DNA of 64,000 bases from Flagellimonas oceani (GTDB lineage Bacteria; Bacteroidota; Bacteroidia; Flavobacteriales; Flavobacteriaceae), in contig NZ_CP049616.1 of NCBI RefSeq assembly GCF_011068285.1, positions 848,501-912,500 on the forward strand, given 5' to 3'. Shown here one piece after another: positions 7,786 to 15,647 of this stretch. The position numbers were made by a program, and so were the translations under genes. Below the pieces are notes generated by a model. It was not told the origin of the DNA. It saw only the letters and a program-made list of their open reading frames with translations, and searched no databases. The first letter of the stretch is position 1, and every line of letters begins with the position of its first letter.

Positions 7786-7803
7786 TATCTTAATTGAACT
7801 TTG
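7786..7803 (-). repeat. Degenerate junction motif copy 5
   Basis: Plus strand TATCTTAATTGAACTTTG, related to the consensus with a short internal change. It sits in the 22-bp gap between two genes, just before the TTG start of the downstream one. Confidence 0.5.
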
Positions 7804-7805
7804 TG

Positions 7806-8519
7806 TTAATTAGGCCTAGACCTCAATAAATTGAAACCGTAGTCAGGCAAAGTCTTTTTTCTATTTTTCTTTTTTCGGTTTCGTTTCATTTTTCTAATAT
7901 CACGTTTCTCAAGACGTAATGCTTTTTTATCTCTTTTTTGTTTGTCATTTTGGGTCAGAAAATGAATCGCAAGAACGATTTGAACTTTTCTGTCTCCCAA
8001 ATGCCAATTTTGGGGATGTTCTATGATATTCCAGACCAGAAAATTCCCAGATTCAAAAGACCCAACCTTTTCTAGTTTTTCCGCATAACTTTCTAAATAA
8101 GGATTAGATTCCCCGACTTTCTTTAAGAACGTGATGAAATTTTCATTTTGACTGAAACATATACTTTTATATTCATACTTCGGTTCAATTGTTCTCCATG
8201 TCTTGCAAAGGCCCCAGATTCTTTGAAAGGTTGAATCGGATATTTTTGAGTATAATTTTTTATGCTTCCTCCAACTTATTTTGTCTTGTATATAAGTTTG
8301 TTTCCAATCTGCTATGTCTGCTAAAGATTCTTTGATACAACTCTCGAACTTTGTGCTATCTGCAATCCCGCATAATTCGGTCTGAAAAAATTCGGCAATC
8401 AGATTTAAGTCCTCAATCTCTGACTTTGTGAAGAAATCATTCAAATCAGTTCGCTCTTGTTGCCCGAATGTTAAAAGGGAGAAGTTTATGAGAATGAATA
8501 GAGTTAATTTTTTTGGCAT
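7806..8519 (-). CDS. Exported hypothetical protein with basic tail
   Basis: A 237-residue protein with a signal peptide (KKLTLFILINFSLLTFGQ). The mature domain has several Trp and Cys residues (ELCGIAD, SCIKE, IWGLCKTWR, SICFSQ) that may form disulfides. The C-terminal 45 residues are extremely basic (about 190-225, rich in KR pairs), suggesting binding to nucleic acid, lipopolysaccharide or another acidic surface. I do not recognise the family. It follows a 88-bp spacer containing a hairpin. Confidence 0.65.
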   Translation of the reverse strand: MPKKLTLFILINFSLLTFGQQERTDLNDFFTKSEIEDLNLIAEFFQTELCGIADSTKFESCIKESLADIADWKQTYIQDKISWRKHKKLYSKISDSTFQRIWGLCKTWRTIEPKYEYKSICFSQNENFITFLKKVGESNPYLESYAEKLEKVGSFESGNFLVWNIIEHPQNWHLGDRKVQIVLAIHFLTQNDKQKRDKKALRLEKRDIRKMKRNRKKKNRKKTLPDYGFNLLRSRPN

Positions 8520-8556
8520 AATAAGGTGCCTAACTTATTTATATGGGTTAAAATAC

Positions 8557-8592
8557 TGTAGACACCCCGATATTTGGGGCAGGTATTCTACA
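8557..8592. terminator. Interrupted hairpin between genes
   Basis: Arms TGTAGA (8557-8562) and TCTACA (8587-8592) enclose a second pair CCCC/GGGG. No long T run follows. It may be a weak terminator or a folded recombination site. Confidence 0.35.
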
Positions 8593-8607
8593 AAACTAAC
8601 ATGATTA

Positions 8608-9366
8608 TCAAGCCGCTTTCTTAAATTGGTCAATGGTTTCTATAAGGCTATTCAATGAGGACTTAATTTGATCGGACTCACTTTTCTTCAGCATTGATTC
8701 AGATTTTTGTTTCATTTCACTATAATCCGAATCAGGATATAATTTTAATAACTGAGCAAAGTATTTGTCAATACCTTCGGCCAATATGCCTTTACCTTCT
8801 TCCGTAAATGTATCTTCATGGTCTATCAAGTCCAAATAGATCAGATAATTTCTTATTAGCGTTTTTACATTTGATTCTACTTTGTTCGTAACCCTAATTG
8901 AATTGGGATCGTCAGCACTTTCCAATATATAATCGTTTCCCAATTTGAAATATTTTAGTTGGAGTGCTAATCCAAAATGCCATACAGCAAGAAACTCTTT
9001 TTCATATGGGTATTGGTCTTTTCTATCAGTGACGCTATAGATGTCACTCATTTCTTGCCATTGTTTAAAGAACTTTTCGGCAATTTGGTTTTTATACTTT
9101 AAACCTAACTCTTGATCATCCAAAACGACAATAAAATTTTGTTGATCAGTTAACTTTTCTACAATAGGTTTAGTTTGAGGATTATCAAAAGTTGGAAGTT
9201 TTTCATCTTCATCATAAGCGTAATTTAATTCAAATACAACTTCCTTATAATCGTTTTCATCCCAATATCTTTTTTCAAGCGGGAATTCATGTTTTTCTTT
9301 TGTTTTACAACTGGTAAGCACAACGCATAATAGGGTCAGCAGGGTAAATTTAATTTTTGGCATCAA
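8608..9366 (-). CDS. Hypothetical lipoprotein
   Basis: A 252-residue lipoprotein with signal peptide and lipobox (CVVLTSC) at about 14-20. The mature part is acidic and helical (QIAEKFFKQWQEM, NVKTLIRNYLIYLDL, ESMLKKSESDQIKSSLNSLIETIDQF) and resembles the helical lipoproteins of Bacteroidota without a clear family. The first codons overlap the 3' end of the DUF922-like gene by 17 bp, so translation is probably coupled and the two likely act together. Start could be either of two consecutive ATGs. Confidence 0.65.
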   Translation of the reverse strand: MMPKIKFTLLTLLCVVLTSCKTKEKHEFPLEKRYWDENDYKEVVFELNYAYDEDEKLPTFDNPQTKPIVEKLTDQQNFIVVLDDQELGLKYKNQIAEKFFKQWQEMSDIYSVTDRKDQYPYEKEFLAVWHFGLALQLKYFKLGNDYILESADDPNSIRVTNKVESNVKTLIRNYLIYLDLIDHEDTFTEEGKGILAEGIDKYFAQLLKLYPDSDYSEMKQKSESMLKKSESDQIKSSLNSLIETIDQFKKAA

Positions 9367-10051
9367 ACTGAATTTTTGGTTTTTTATAATTGGTCAGTAA
9401 ATCTAATAAACTGTCTATTTCTTTCTCGTATTTTTTTTGTTCACTAAGTACATAGCTGTGAAAAGTATTATAGTCGTATTCCTTTTGATACTTTCTTTCA
9501 TCCAATTTGGCTTGCTTGAGGATTTCGTTGATACTTTTTTTATCAAAACTAGGTAGTTCGGATATTTTTTTCTTTGCTTTTCTAGAAAAAAGTTCCGCTA
9601 TTTTAATATGGTACTTTTCATGGGTCAATAGCTCTTTGCTATTAGTATTTTGGTTGTAAACGAAAGAACGGGAGGGGTAAAACAATGATTGGACGGTTAC
9701 AGAATTGTTTTCGAATTTGCTGTCTATTGATACGACCACATAAGCGAATTGTTCATTTCCGTACAATGATTTCTTGAAAAATTCCAACCCTCTAAAGTTT
9801 TCAAATGTAATTTGATCATATTGATCAAAAGTCAACGGCTTCTCATAATTCAAATAATTGGTATGGCTTAAAATTGCAAACCCTATGATAAGCGTAAAAA
9901 GAATCACAAGACTGTATTTTACAATTTTCAGAAATTTTTTCAGGGGTACTAAGTTTCCCCTTTTTCTTTCTTTTAATACGACTCCGAGTTGGTAAAATAG
10001 TGGTGAAAAGTATACAAATAGTATCAGTATGACTATAAGGTTATCACTCAT
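9350..10051 (-). CDS. Membrane protein with DUF922-like metallopeptidase domain
   Basis: Two N-terminal membrane helices (about 4-22 and 46-64) precede a periplasmic or extracytoplasmic domain with the motif HEKYH (LLTHEKYHIKIAELF, around residue 144), matching the HExxH zinc-binding signature and the way it appears in DUF922 putative peptidases, including a preceding ITFENFRG block. The C-terminus is charged and coiled-coil-like. The gene overlaps the downstream lipoprotein gene. Protease activity is inference from the motif; the glutamate and both histidines are present. Confidence 0.6.
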   Translation of the reverse strand: MSDNLIVILILFVYFSPLFYQLGVVLKERKRGNLVPLKKFLKIVKYSLVILFTLIIGFAILSHTNYLNYEKPLTFDQYDQITFENFRGLEFFKKSLYGNEQFAYVVVSIDSKFENNSVTVQSLFYPSRSFVYNQNTNSKELLTHEKYHIKIAELFSRKAKKKISELPSFDKKSINEILKQAKLDERKYQKEYDYNTFHSYVLSEQKKYEKEIDSLLDLLTNYKKPKIQFDAKN

Positions 10052-10093
10052 AAAAGACCATGTGATTAAAGATTTTCAACACTCATTTGGGAA

Positions 10094-10508
10094 TTATTCC
10101 ATTAGTTTTTTACTTTTCCTATTCTCTCTTTTGAGGCGTTTGGACTTTTGTTTGTCCGTTTCTATGACAAAAGTAATTGGCAATGAAAACCGGGGTTCTT
10201 CTTCCTTGGGTTTAAAGTTTTCTGGTACAATTCTCAGGAGTGTTTTCTAAAATTCGGATAGCTTCTTTTTCTAGAATAGGGTGAGGGCCGCGGGCCTTAA
10301 TATTGATAATTTTTCCATCCTTGTTGATGGTGAATATTGTCCAAACGAGTAATTCATCTCCTTCTTTATAACCAAGAGCTTTTACGATACTGTCAAAATT
10401 GGAACTTTCAGACTTTTCAGATACTTTTTGTTGAAGTGGTTTTTTGTCTACTTGCGCATTTGTCTTGAAAAATATGAGAACCAATGCAAGTGCAAATAGG
10501 TTTTTCAT
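10094..10508 (-). pseudogene. TonB C-terminal-like protein, frameshifted
   Basis: An exported small TonB C-terminal domain protein. The first frame (from the ATG at 10508) gives a signal peptide and the strand FTINKDGKIINIKARGPHPILEKEAIRIL, then stops at 10212. A +1 change at the A4 run (plus strand T run at 10243-10246) restores a frame reading LLRIVPENFKPKEEEPRFSLPITFVIE..., which is the expected end of the domain (proline turn, then LPI.F), and runs to a TAA at 10094-10096. The total of 415 bp is 138 codons plus one base. It is either a real frameshift or a sequencing error in a homopolymer. Confidence 0.7.
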
Positions 10509-10943
10509 GTGAGTTGATTTATGGTTATTTCTTTACTTTTCTATGAGTGGTAAAAGTTATCTAATTGCACTTTCTAACAAAATACTAATGGTTTAAAAGT
10601 AAGAATTTTCAGGTAAGCTGATTTCCATTTAAATACTTGCCCATAGAAAGATGAACAACGGCAAATAATTATCTGGAAATATGAAAAGGTTACGACGCAA
10701 TATTATCTGCTGATTATTTAAGTCCCTTTTTGAAGAAATTTTTATTAAATTCAACCTGCAAAACATCCATAAGTTTTGCCTATGAATGTGCTGTTTTATA
10801 GACAGTTTAGAGTTCGGTTAATCAGTATTAGAACACAGGATAAAGTGTTGACTGTAAGGTGGTTGAAAATGCTACTTTCTTCCAGTCATCCCTAATTAGA
10901 GAAATTGGAAAAACAGATGCTTCTTATTAGAGATTAACATTTA
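10509..10943. other. Intergenic region with diverged repeat
   Basis: AT-rich, no credible gene. Its only notable content is the left copy of a diverged direct repeat at 10757-10832. Confidence 0.6.
10757..10832. repeat. Diverged direct repeat, left copy
   Basis: About 76 bp sharing blocks such as CCATAAGTTTTGCCT and GTTCGGTTAA, in the same order, with 11460-11535. The two copies flank a single lipoprotein gene. Confidence 0.65.
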
Positions 10944-11381
10944 TTACTTGGCTAGTAATCTATATCCAAAACCCGGACCATCACATGGAAGGTAACCTCC
11001 ATTGAATATTTCCTTTTTGTTCAAAATAGAAATATGCTCTTTAAGCGAGCTACCACAGTTTTGAATCAAATAACTTTCTTCTTCATACTCAAATTCATAA
11101 TACTTAGAGTCTTCTGATTGAATCAAAGTATAACTGCCCGTTGCAATACTGGTGCTATCGAGGTATACCCTTCTTTTGACAAAGTGATTGTCAGAATAAA
11201 GCTCAATGAATTCATTGAAATCCAAGTCCTTCTTCTCGATGATTTTTCCCGACATACCTGCATTGATATACTGAAGTTCAAAAAGGTTGTTACCTTGAAG
11301 GTCAATTTCTTCATCTGTGCTGTCACAAGACTGATTGGTCATTAAGAAAATCATTGAAAGGAATATGGCAAGCTTTTTCAT
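10944..11381 (-). CDS. Hypothetical lipoprotein flanked by direct repeats
   Basis: A 145-residue lipoprotein: MKKLAIFLSMIFLMTNQSC gives a signal peptide with lipobox, and this start (11381) is preferred over an upstream ATG at 11414 that would add eleven residues before the signal. The mature part is acidic and beta-prone (FELQYINAGMSGKII, NEFIELYSDNHFVKRRVYL, GSYTLIQSEDSKYYEFEYEEE), possibly lipocalin-like. Two cysteines near the end (LIQNCG, LPCDGPG) may pair. It is the most upstream gene of the minus-strand array. Confidence 0.65.
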   Translation of the reverse strand: MKKLAIFLSMIFLMTNQSCDSTDEEIDLQGNNLFELQYINAGMSGKIIEKKDLDFNEFIELYSDNHFVKRRVYLDSTSIATGSYTLIQSEDSKYYEFEYEEESYLIQNCGSSLKEHISILNKKEIFNGGYLPCDGPGFGYRLLAK

Positions 11382-11459
11382 GCTATAAGGAATTGAATTA
11401 TCTATTAGATACATTGAACCTTAATTCGTTGCTTATCAAAAAAATACCTAAATTAGGGG

Positions 11460-11535
11460 TGTAAAACTCCCATAAGTTTTGCCTCTGGATGTTCCGATTT
11501 GAACACGGTTCAGGGTTCGGTTAACTGGTCTCGGT
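11460..11535. repeat. Diverged direct repeat, right copy
   Basis: Partner of 10757-10832; roughly three quarters of positions match by eye, with identical block order. Confidence 0.65.
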
Positions 11536-11612
11536 TAACGATGTAAAATAATTAAAATCAACTATTTACGTTTAAAGGGATGGGCCTGCCATTCCGACTT
11601 TATCAAATGTAA

Positions 11613-11638
11613 AACTGGCAATACCAGTATTGCCAGTT
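11613..11638 (-). terminator. Rho-independent terminator, perfect palindrome
   Basis: Twelve-bp arms AACTGGCAATAC and GTATTGCCAGTT with a 2-bp centre. On the minus strand it is followed by TTTTAC and lies 68 bp after the stop of the secreted-protein gene at 11706, so it most likely terminates that gene. Such a tight palindrome could also bind a protein. Confidence 0.65.
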
Positions 11639-11705
11639 CTTTCAATCTGTCCGTAAATGATTCTGTTTACTCTTATTAAATAGCCAATTAGTGTGCTAAA
11701 ATGTA

Positions 11706-12455
11706 TTATTTGACTCGATAAGGCAATGAAAGATTTCCGCTGGCCACCGAATAAACTTGATAAACACCAAGCATGGGCTTATTGGTGCCGGCATTGCCGG
11801 AATGATTTGAAGATGCCAGATCTCCGGTATTGACTTCCATATAGCACGCCACCGCATCAAACTTGAAATCGGTTTTAAAGCTCACCCTGTATTCCGGAAC
11901 GATTACCTTGATAGTATTTCCCGTTGTCACCACATTAAACCCCGGACTGTCCATATACATTGGCATTCCCGGGTTGTTCGCAGGCAGCTTTACCGATGTA
12001 TCGTTCTTATCATATTGTTTTACCGACAGTTTCCCTGCCACCCTGTCATCTTCCACCAATACCACCCAATGGGGATGCCAAATGATGCCATCGTTGTTGT
12101 AATCCCTATCCGCATCCTCATCCCACATTGGGGTGTCATCAAAATCGGGATGGGAGGTCAACGCCATGGCCACAATCCCCTCCGTATCGCTAAATCCAAC
12201 ATCTTGCGGCTTTAAGGTGGTGGGGAAAACGTATCCCAAAACAGGTGCCCCGTTCAATTGACCGACAGGTTTCGGGGTTGTGTCCCCTGCCTTACCCTTT
12301 ACCTTGATTTCCCATACTAGGATTCCCAAATCCTTGTTTCGGATGACTTTGGTGGATTCAATCTGAAGGTTTTTGTTTTCATAACATTTGCCACAAAATG
12401 ACATTGCAGCTGGTCCAACCAAAACCATCAGTGCTAAAAGAAAGCATTTTTTCAT
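11706..12455 (-). CDS. Exported hypothetical protein
   Basis: A 249-residue protein from the ATG at 12455, chosen because it begins a clean signal peptide (KKCFLLALMVLVGPAAMSFCG); an upstream in-frame ATG at 12506 would place 17 polar residues before it. The mature part has an acidic calcium-like stretch (HPDFDDTPMWDEDADRDYNNDG) followed by IIWHPHWVVLVEDDR, and a C-terminal beta-rich segment. I do not recognise the family. It is divergent from the dps gene with a 250-bp shared upstream region, and has its own strong terminator. Confidence 0.7.
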   Translation of the reverse strand: MKKCFLLALMVLVGPAAMSFCGKCYENKNLQIESTKVIRNKDLGILVWEIKVKGKAGDTTPKPVGQLNGAPVLGYVFPTTLKPQDVGFSDTEGIVAMALTSHPDFDDTPMWDEDADRDYNNDGIIWHPHWVVLVEDDRVAGKLSVKQYDKNDTSVKLPANNPGMPMYMDSPGFNVVTTGNTIKVIVPEYRVSFKTDFKFDAVACYMEVNTGDLASSNHSGNAGTNKPMLGVYQVYSVASGNLSLPYRVK

Positions 12456-12564
12456 GATTAAAGTTTTTAATGTTTCAAAGGGAAGACCATTTTTAGACCA
12501 AATCACAACTTGTTGGTATTGAGAATCTTGTGAGAATATCAGACGATGAACTATATCTTTAAAT

Positions 12565-12584
12565 CGCTAATTATTCATATAGCG
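12565..12584. promoter_or_regulatory. Inverted repeat in divergent promoter region
   Basis: CGCTA and TAGCG arms 10 bp apart, between the divergent secreted-protein gene and dps. A regulator site is possible; no regulator is identified. Confidence 0.3.
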
Positions 12585-12707
12585 TTAATTTCTGGCTTTT
12601 CCAAACCCCTTTATACCGAAGCCCTTATCCTGTGAAAAATGGAATGTTTTTTGCCCCGCCGATTTATGTAGAAAAATTTTGAACAACACATCTAAAATCA
12701 ATCTTTC

Positions 12708-13196
12708 ATGAAGAAATTGAGTCCAATTGGTCTGGAAATAGACAAGTCCAAAGAAATTGCGTTCCACCTGAACCGTTTATTGGCGCACTATCAAGTATAT
12801 TACATGAATACCCGAGGGTTTCACTGGAACATCAAGGGCAATAAATTTTTTGAGCTGCACGCAAAATTTGAGGAACTCTACACTATTGCCCTCACCAATA
12901 TTGATGAAGTAGCGGAGCGAATCCTTACGCTCGGGGAAGTGCCCATGCATAGTTATTCCCAGTATTTGGAGGTTTCTGAAATACCTGAACGCAACAACAT
13001 TTCCGATGGGGATGAAGCCGTCAGCCTTATTGTGCAGGGAACCAAAACCTTATTGAAAATTGAACGCAAACTACTGGAGCTTGCCAGCGAGACAGGTGAT
13101 GAGGGAACCAGTGCCCTGATGAGCGATTACATTCGCGAACAGGAAAAAACGGTTTGGATGTATTCCTCTTTTCTGGGCAAATCAGATAGAAACTAG
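12708..13196 (+). CDS. dps: Dps family DNA-protection ferritin
   Basis: A 162-residue ferritin-like mini-ferritin that oxidises iron with peroxide, stores it in a 12-mer shell and protects DNA. The ligand pattern of the Dps inter-subunit ferroxidase site is present with exact family spacing: His39 (RGFHWNIKG), His51, Asp66 and Glu70 (NIDEVAERILTLG), followed by the typical GEVPMHSYSQYL. There is no long lysine-rich N-terminal tail, so direct DNA binding is uncertain. It is a single gene; the downstream regulator has its own upstream region. Control by a peroxide sensor is known for the family, but no operator was recognised with confidence. Confidence 0.93.
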   Translation: MKKLSPIGLEIDKSKEIAFHLNRLLAHYQVYYMNTRGFHWNIKGNKFFELHAKFEELYTIALTNIDEVAERILTLGEVPMHSYSQYLEVSEIPERNNISDGDEAVSLIVQGTKTLLKIERKLLELASETGDEGTSALMSDYIREQEKTVWMYSSFLGKSDRN

Positions 13197-13214
13197 AGTT
13201 GTTTGTGCAATTGC

Positions 13215-13233
13215 TTTGGCGAAATAGCACAAA
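13215..13233 (+). promoter_or_regulatory. Candidate activator-binding motif, copy 1
   Basis: TTTGGCGAAATAGCACAAA, about 100 bp before the sigma-54 activator gene. Shared core TTG(G/A)CGAAATA with copies at 13246, 15529 and 20283. Confidence 0.55.
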
Positions 13234-13245
13234 TCTGTTCAAAAA

Positions 13246-13264
13246 TTGACGAAATATGACCAAA
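13246..13264 (+). promoter_or_regulatory. Candidate activator-binding motif, copy 2
   Basis: TTGACGAAATATGACCAAA, 30 bp (about three helical turns) after copy 1 and on the same face. Paired sites fit autoregulation of the gene that follows. Confidence 0.5.
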
Positions 13265-13332
13265 CAGGTAAAGTCAAAATCAATGCGAGTAAGTTTTTTA
13301 TTTAAATTTAATCGGTTCTTTAGCGGATTGTC

Positions 13333-15270
13333 ATGAAGAAACAAATACTCATTGTTGAGGATGAATTCATTGTGGCCAATGATTTGTCCAACATTCTTCG
13401 AAATGCAGGGTATGAGGTAGCCGGAATAGTGGATTCCTATGGGCTGGCCATGAAGAAGATTTCTGCAAGCAAACCCTATTTGGCCTTGCTGGATATTCGC
13501 TTGAAAGGGGAATTGACGGGTATCGATTTGGCCAAACAGTTGATAAAACAGAATATCCCCTTCATTTTTATATCCGCCAACTCCAATAGGGCCATTTTGG
13601 AAGAAGTCAAACCCACAAAACCCTATGGATTTCTGGTAAAGCCCTTTAGGGCCAAGGATGTGTTGGTGGCTTTGGAAATTGCATTCTATCATCATGAGCA
13701 TTCCAAGAACATGGGCAAAATCTTGGAGCAGAACCTCGTTGATGGGATCAATACGCTCCAGCAGGGATTCGATGCCACAAAAGGCATTTGCACAGAATTC
13801 ACCCAAGTTTTCAGGCCCTATATTTCATTTGACTATTTGGAACTGACGCCCAATCCAACGTATTTTGGGCAGCATCCCTTTGGGTGCTTCAGGTTGGGAC
13901 TGAATGAATACCAATCCATCGGGTTCGACCAACTATCCTCCATCACTTCAATGCGCAAGGAAGTACTGAACGAAAAGTTTCTTCAATCAACATACGAGAA
14001 GGTCCCCACAATTTTGGATACCGAAGAATTGACAGCTTCATTCGGTCAGAATCCATTCAAGGAATTGATTGTCAACGCATTCAAATTGAAATCCCAAATG
14101 TCGATTCCCATTCCATTTTCAGGGGAGCTGTTGCACTTGAATTTTTTCCACAAACAAAATAATATCTATAGCAACAATGATATTGAGGTGTTGGTTAAAC
14201 TGACGCCCCAAATTGGTGAGGTCCTTGCCAAATGTTTAGGGGCCAAACAAATCGAAAATCAAAGTGCAAAGGTTACCAAACCATCTCCGGGCAAGACACT
14301 GGATTCGCCCAAAAGTTTTGAGGGTATTGTTGGAAACAGCCCGCAGTTGTTGACTGTTTTTGATCTTATTCGCAAAGTGGCCCCTATGGAAACCAGCGTG
14401 CTTATATTGGGCGAAAGTGGAACCGGAAAGGAATTGATAGCCCGGGCCATCCACAGCCTTTCACAAAGGAAGGATTATCCTCTTGTTACCATAAATTGTG
14501 GTGCACTGCCGGAGAATTTGATAGAATCCATCCTTTTTGGCCATGAGAAAGGCGCTTTTACGGGGGCGTTGGACACAAAAATTGGAAAGTTTGAACAAGC
14601 CAATGGGGGTACCATTTTTTTGGATGAAATAGGGGAAATGCCCCTGAACCTGCAGGTGCGACTGCTGCGGGTGCTCCAAGAAAAGGCCATTGAAAAGGTG
14701 GGCGCTACCAAACCCCAAAAACTCGATATCAGAATCATCGCCGCAACCAATAAAAACCTCGACAAGGAAGTGGAAGAGGGGCGGTTTAGGCTTGACCTTT
14801 ATTATAGATTGAACGTTTTCCCCATCCTTTTGGCCCCTTTGCGGGAGAGAAAACAGGATATTCCATTGTTGGCACGGCACTTTGTGGATAAATTTTGCAC
14901 GTCACAGGGAAAGGAACCCATGGAAATCGACGAATATGGACTGAAGAGTTTATTAGAATATGATTGGCCGGGCAATATAAGGGAACTGGAAAACTGCATT
15001 GAAAAGAGTATCCTGCTCGCAGACGGGGATACCATTGGGGACGTTCACTTGCCTTTTAACAAATCCGGTCAGCAGTCAAAGAGTTGGGATTTGGAAAGAG
15101 TACGGTCCATCAGCGAGCTTGAACGGGACTACATCATACACATCCTAAGAAAATGCAAGGGCAAGGTGTTTGGAAAGAACGGAGCCGCGGAATTGTTAAA
15201 AATCCCTACATCGACCTTAAACTCCAAGATGCGCAAATTGGGGATTGATAAAAAAGAAATCAACATGTGA
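13333..15270 (+). CDS. Sigma-54 activator with receiver, sensory, AAA+ and Fis domains
   Basis: An NtrC-type enhancer-binding protein. Residues 1-115 form a receiver domain with phospho-acceptor Asp54 (LALLDIRLKG) and the conserved Lys in VKPF. Residues about 125-300 look like a GAF-like sensory region. The AAA+ domain (about 325-560) has Walker A GESGTGKE near 360, the sigma-54 contact loop GAFTGA near 406 and Walker [13 protein letters not shown] Fis-type helix-turn-helix closes it (AAELLKIPTSTLNSKMRKLGI). The cognate kinase may be the TPR sensor kinase at 23357, though that is a HisKA_2 type. Two repeat motifs upstream suggest autoregulation, and the same motif precedes genes at 15648 and 20397. 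Confidence 0.93.
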   Translation: MKKQILIVEDEFIVANDLSNILRNAGYEVAGIVDSYGLAMKKISASKPYLALLDIRLKGELTGIDLAKQLIKQNIPFIFISANSNRAILEEVKPTKPYGFLVKPFRAKDVLVALEIAFYHHEHSKNMGKILEQNLVDGINTLQQGFDATKGICTEFTQVFRPYISFDYLELTPNPTYFGQHPFGCFRLGLNEYQSIGFDQLSSITSMRKEVLNEKFLQSTYEKVPTILDTEELTASFGQNPFKELIVNAFKLKSQMSIPIPFSGELLHLNFFHKQNNIYSNNDIEVLVKLTPQIGEVLAKCLGAKQIENQSAKVTKPSPGKTLDSPKSFEGIVGNSPQLLTVFDLIRKVAPMETSVLILGESGTGKELIARAIHSLSQRKDYPLVTINCGALPENLIESILFGHEKGAFTGALDTKIGKFEQANGGTIFLDEIGEMPLNLQVRLLRVLQEKAIEKVGATKPQKLDIRIIAATNKNLDKEVEEGRFRLDLYYRLNVFPILLAPLRERKQDIPLLARHFVDKFCTSQGKEPMEIDEYGLKSLLEYDWPGNIRELENCIEKSILLADGDTIGDVHLPFNKSGQQSKSWDLERVRSISELERDYIIHILRKCKGKVFGKNGAAELLKIPTSTLNSKMRKLGIDKKEINM

Positions 15271-15272
15271 TT

Positions 15273-15463
15273 TCAAGGCTTTATTATGTGCAATATCTTC
15301 CTGAATTTATCGTGATACGATCCTCGCATCAACGCATACAGATACATATCCACATGGGTCAAAGATGCCCCCTTTTGATTTTTTACCCCAAACCAGTTCC
15401 GTACTTTTTGCAAATTGTAAGGGAACGGCCTTAGCAACCACCTCCACCTAATAAATGCCTTAG
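15273..15463 (-). pseudogene. Relic of a C-terminal coding region
   Basis: On the minus strand a frame is open for about 63 codons after a TGA and ends at the TGA at 15273-15275. The translation contains RPFPYNLQKVRNWFGV and THVDMYLYALMRGSYHDKF, which looks like real protein rather than noise, but there is no start codon near its beginning. It is probably the 3' end of a deleted gene running tail to tail with the activator gene. Family not recognised. Confidence 0.4.
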
Positions 15464-15528
15464 ATCACTTTTTAAGCATTTAGATAAAAGGAAAGAAAAC
15501 CTTCATATTTAGACAATCCATCCCTTTT

Positions 15529-15547
15529 TTGGCGAAATACCACAAAA
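15529..15547 (+). promoter_or_regulatory. Candidate activator-binding motif, copy 3
   Basis: TTGGCGAAATACCACAAAA, about 52 bp upstream of the -24/-12-like element of the isochorismatase gene, a usual position for an enhancer-type site. Confidence 0.55.
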
Positions 15548-15599
15548 AGAACACATCCAGGCAATCCGTAAAATACTGAAAAACAAATAGTTGACGGTT

Positions 15600-15614
15600 T
15601 GGCTTTTTAATTGT
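15600..15614 (+). promoter_or_regulatory. Sigma-54-like promoter
   Basis: TGGCTTTTTAATTGT matches the TGGCAC-N5-TTGC layout in spacing, with TGGC intact and TTGT in place of TTGC. It lies 33 bp before the ATG of the exported isochorismatase-like gene. Confidence 0.45.
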
Positions 15615-15647
15615 CCGACGTTCCGTATTAACCAAAACTAGAGTACA

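Larger units (their letters stand above)
15271..15647. other. Intergenic region with gene relic and sigma-54-type promoter
   Basis: Contains a minus-strand gene relic at its left end and, at its right end, an activator motif and a -24/-12-like element for the isochorismatase gene. The 60 bp between them hold nothing recognised. Confidence 0.6.

Noticed and set aside
2898..11414. Classical integron array with attC sites
   Set aside because: The recurring motif is about 20 bp, lacks the RYYYAAC/GTTRRRY core pairs and has no long imperfect inverted repeat, and no integron integrase is in the window. A cassette-like idea is kept, the integron label is not.
13215..13230. Sigma-54 promoter in front of the activator gene itself
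   Set aside because: TTGGCGAAATAGCAC has GG and GC only 7 bp apart, whereas 10 bp are required; it is better seen as an activator-binding motif.
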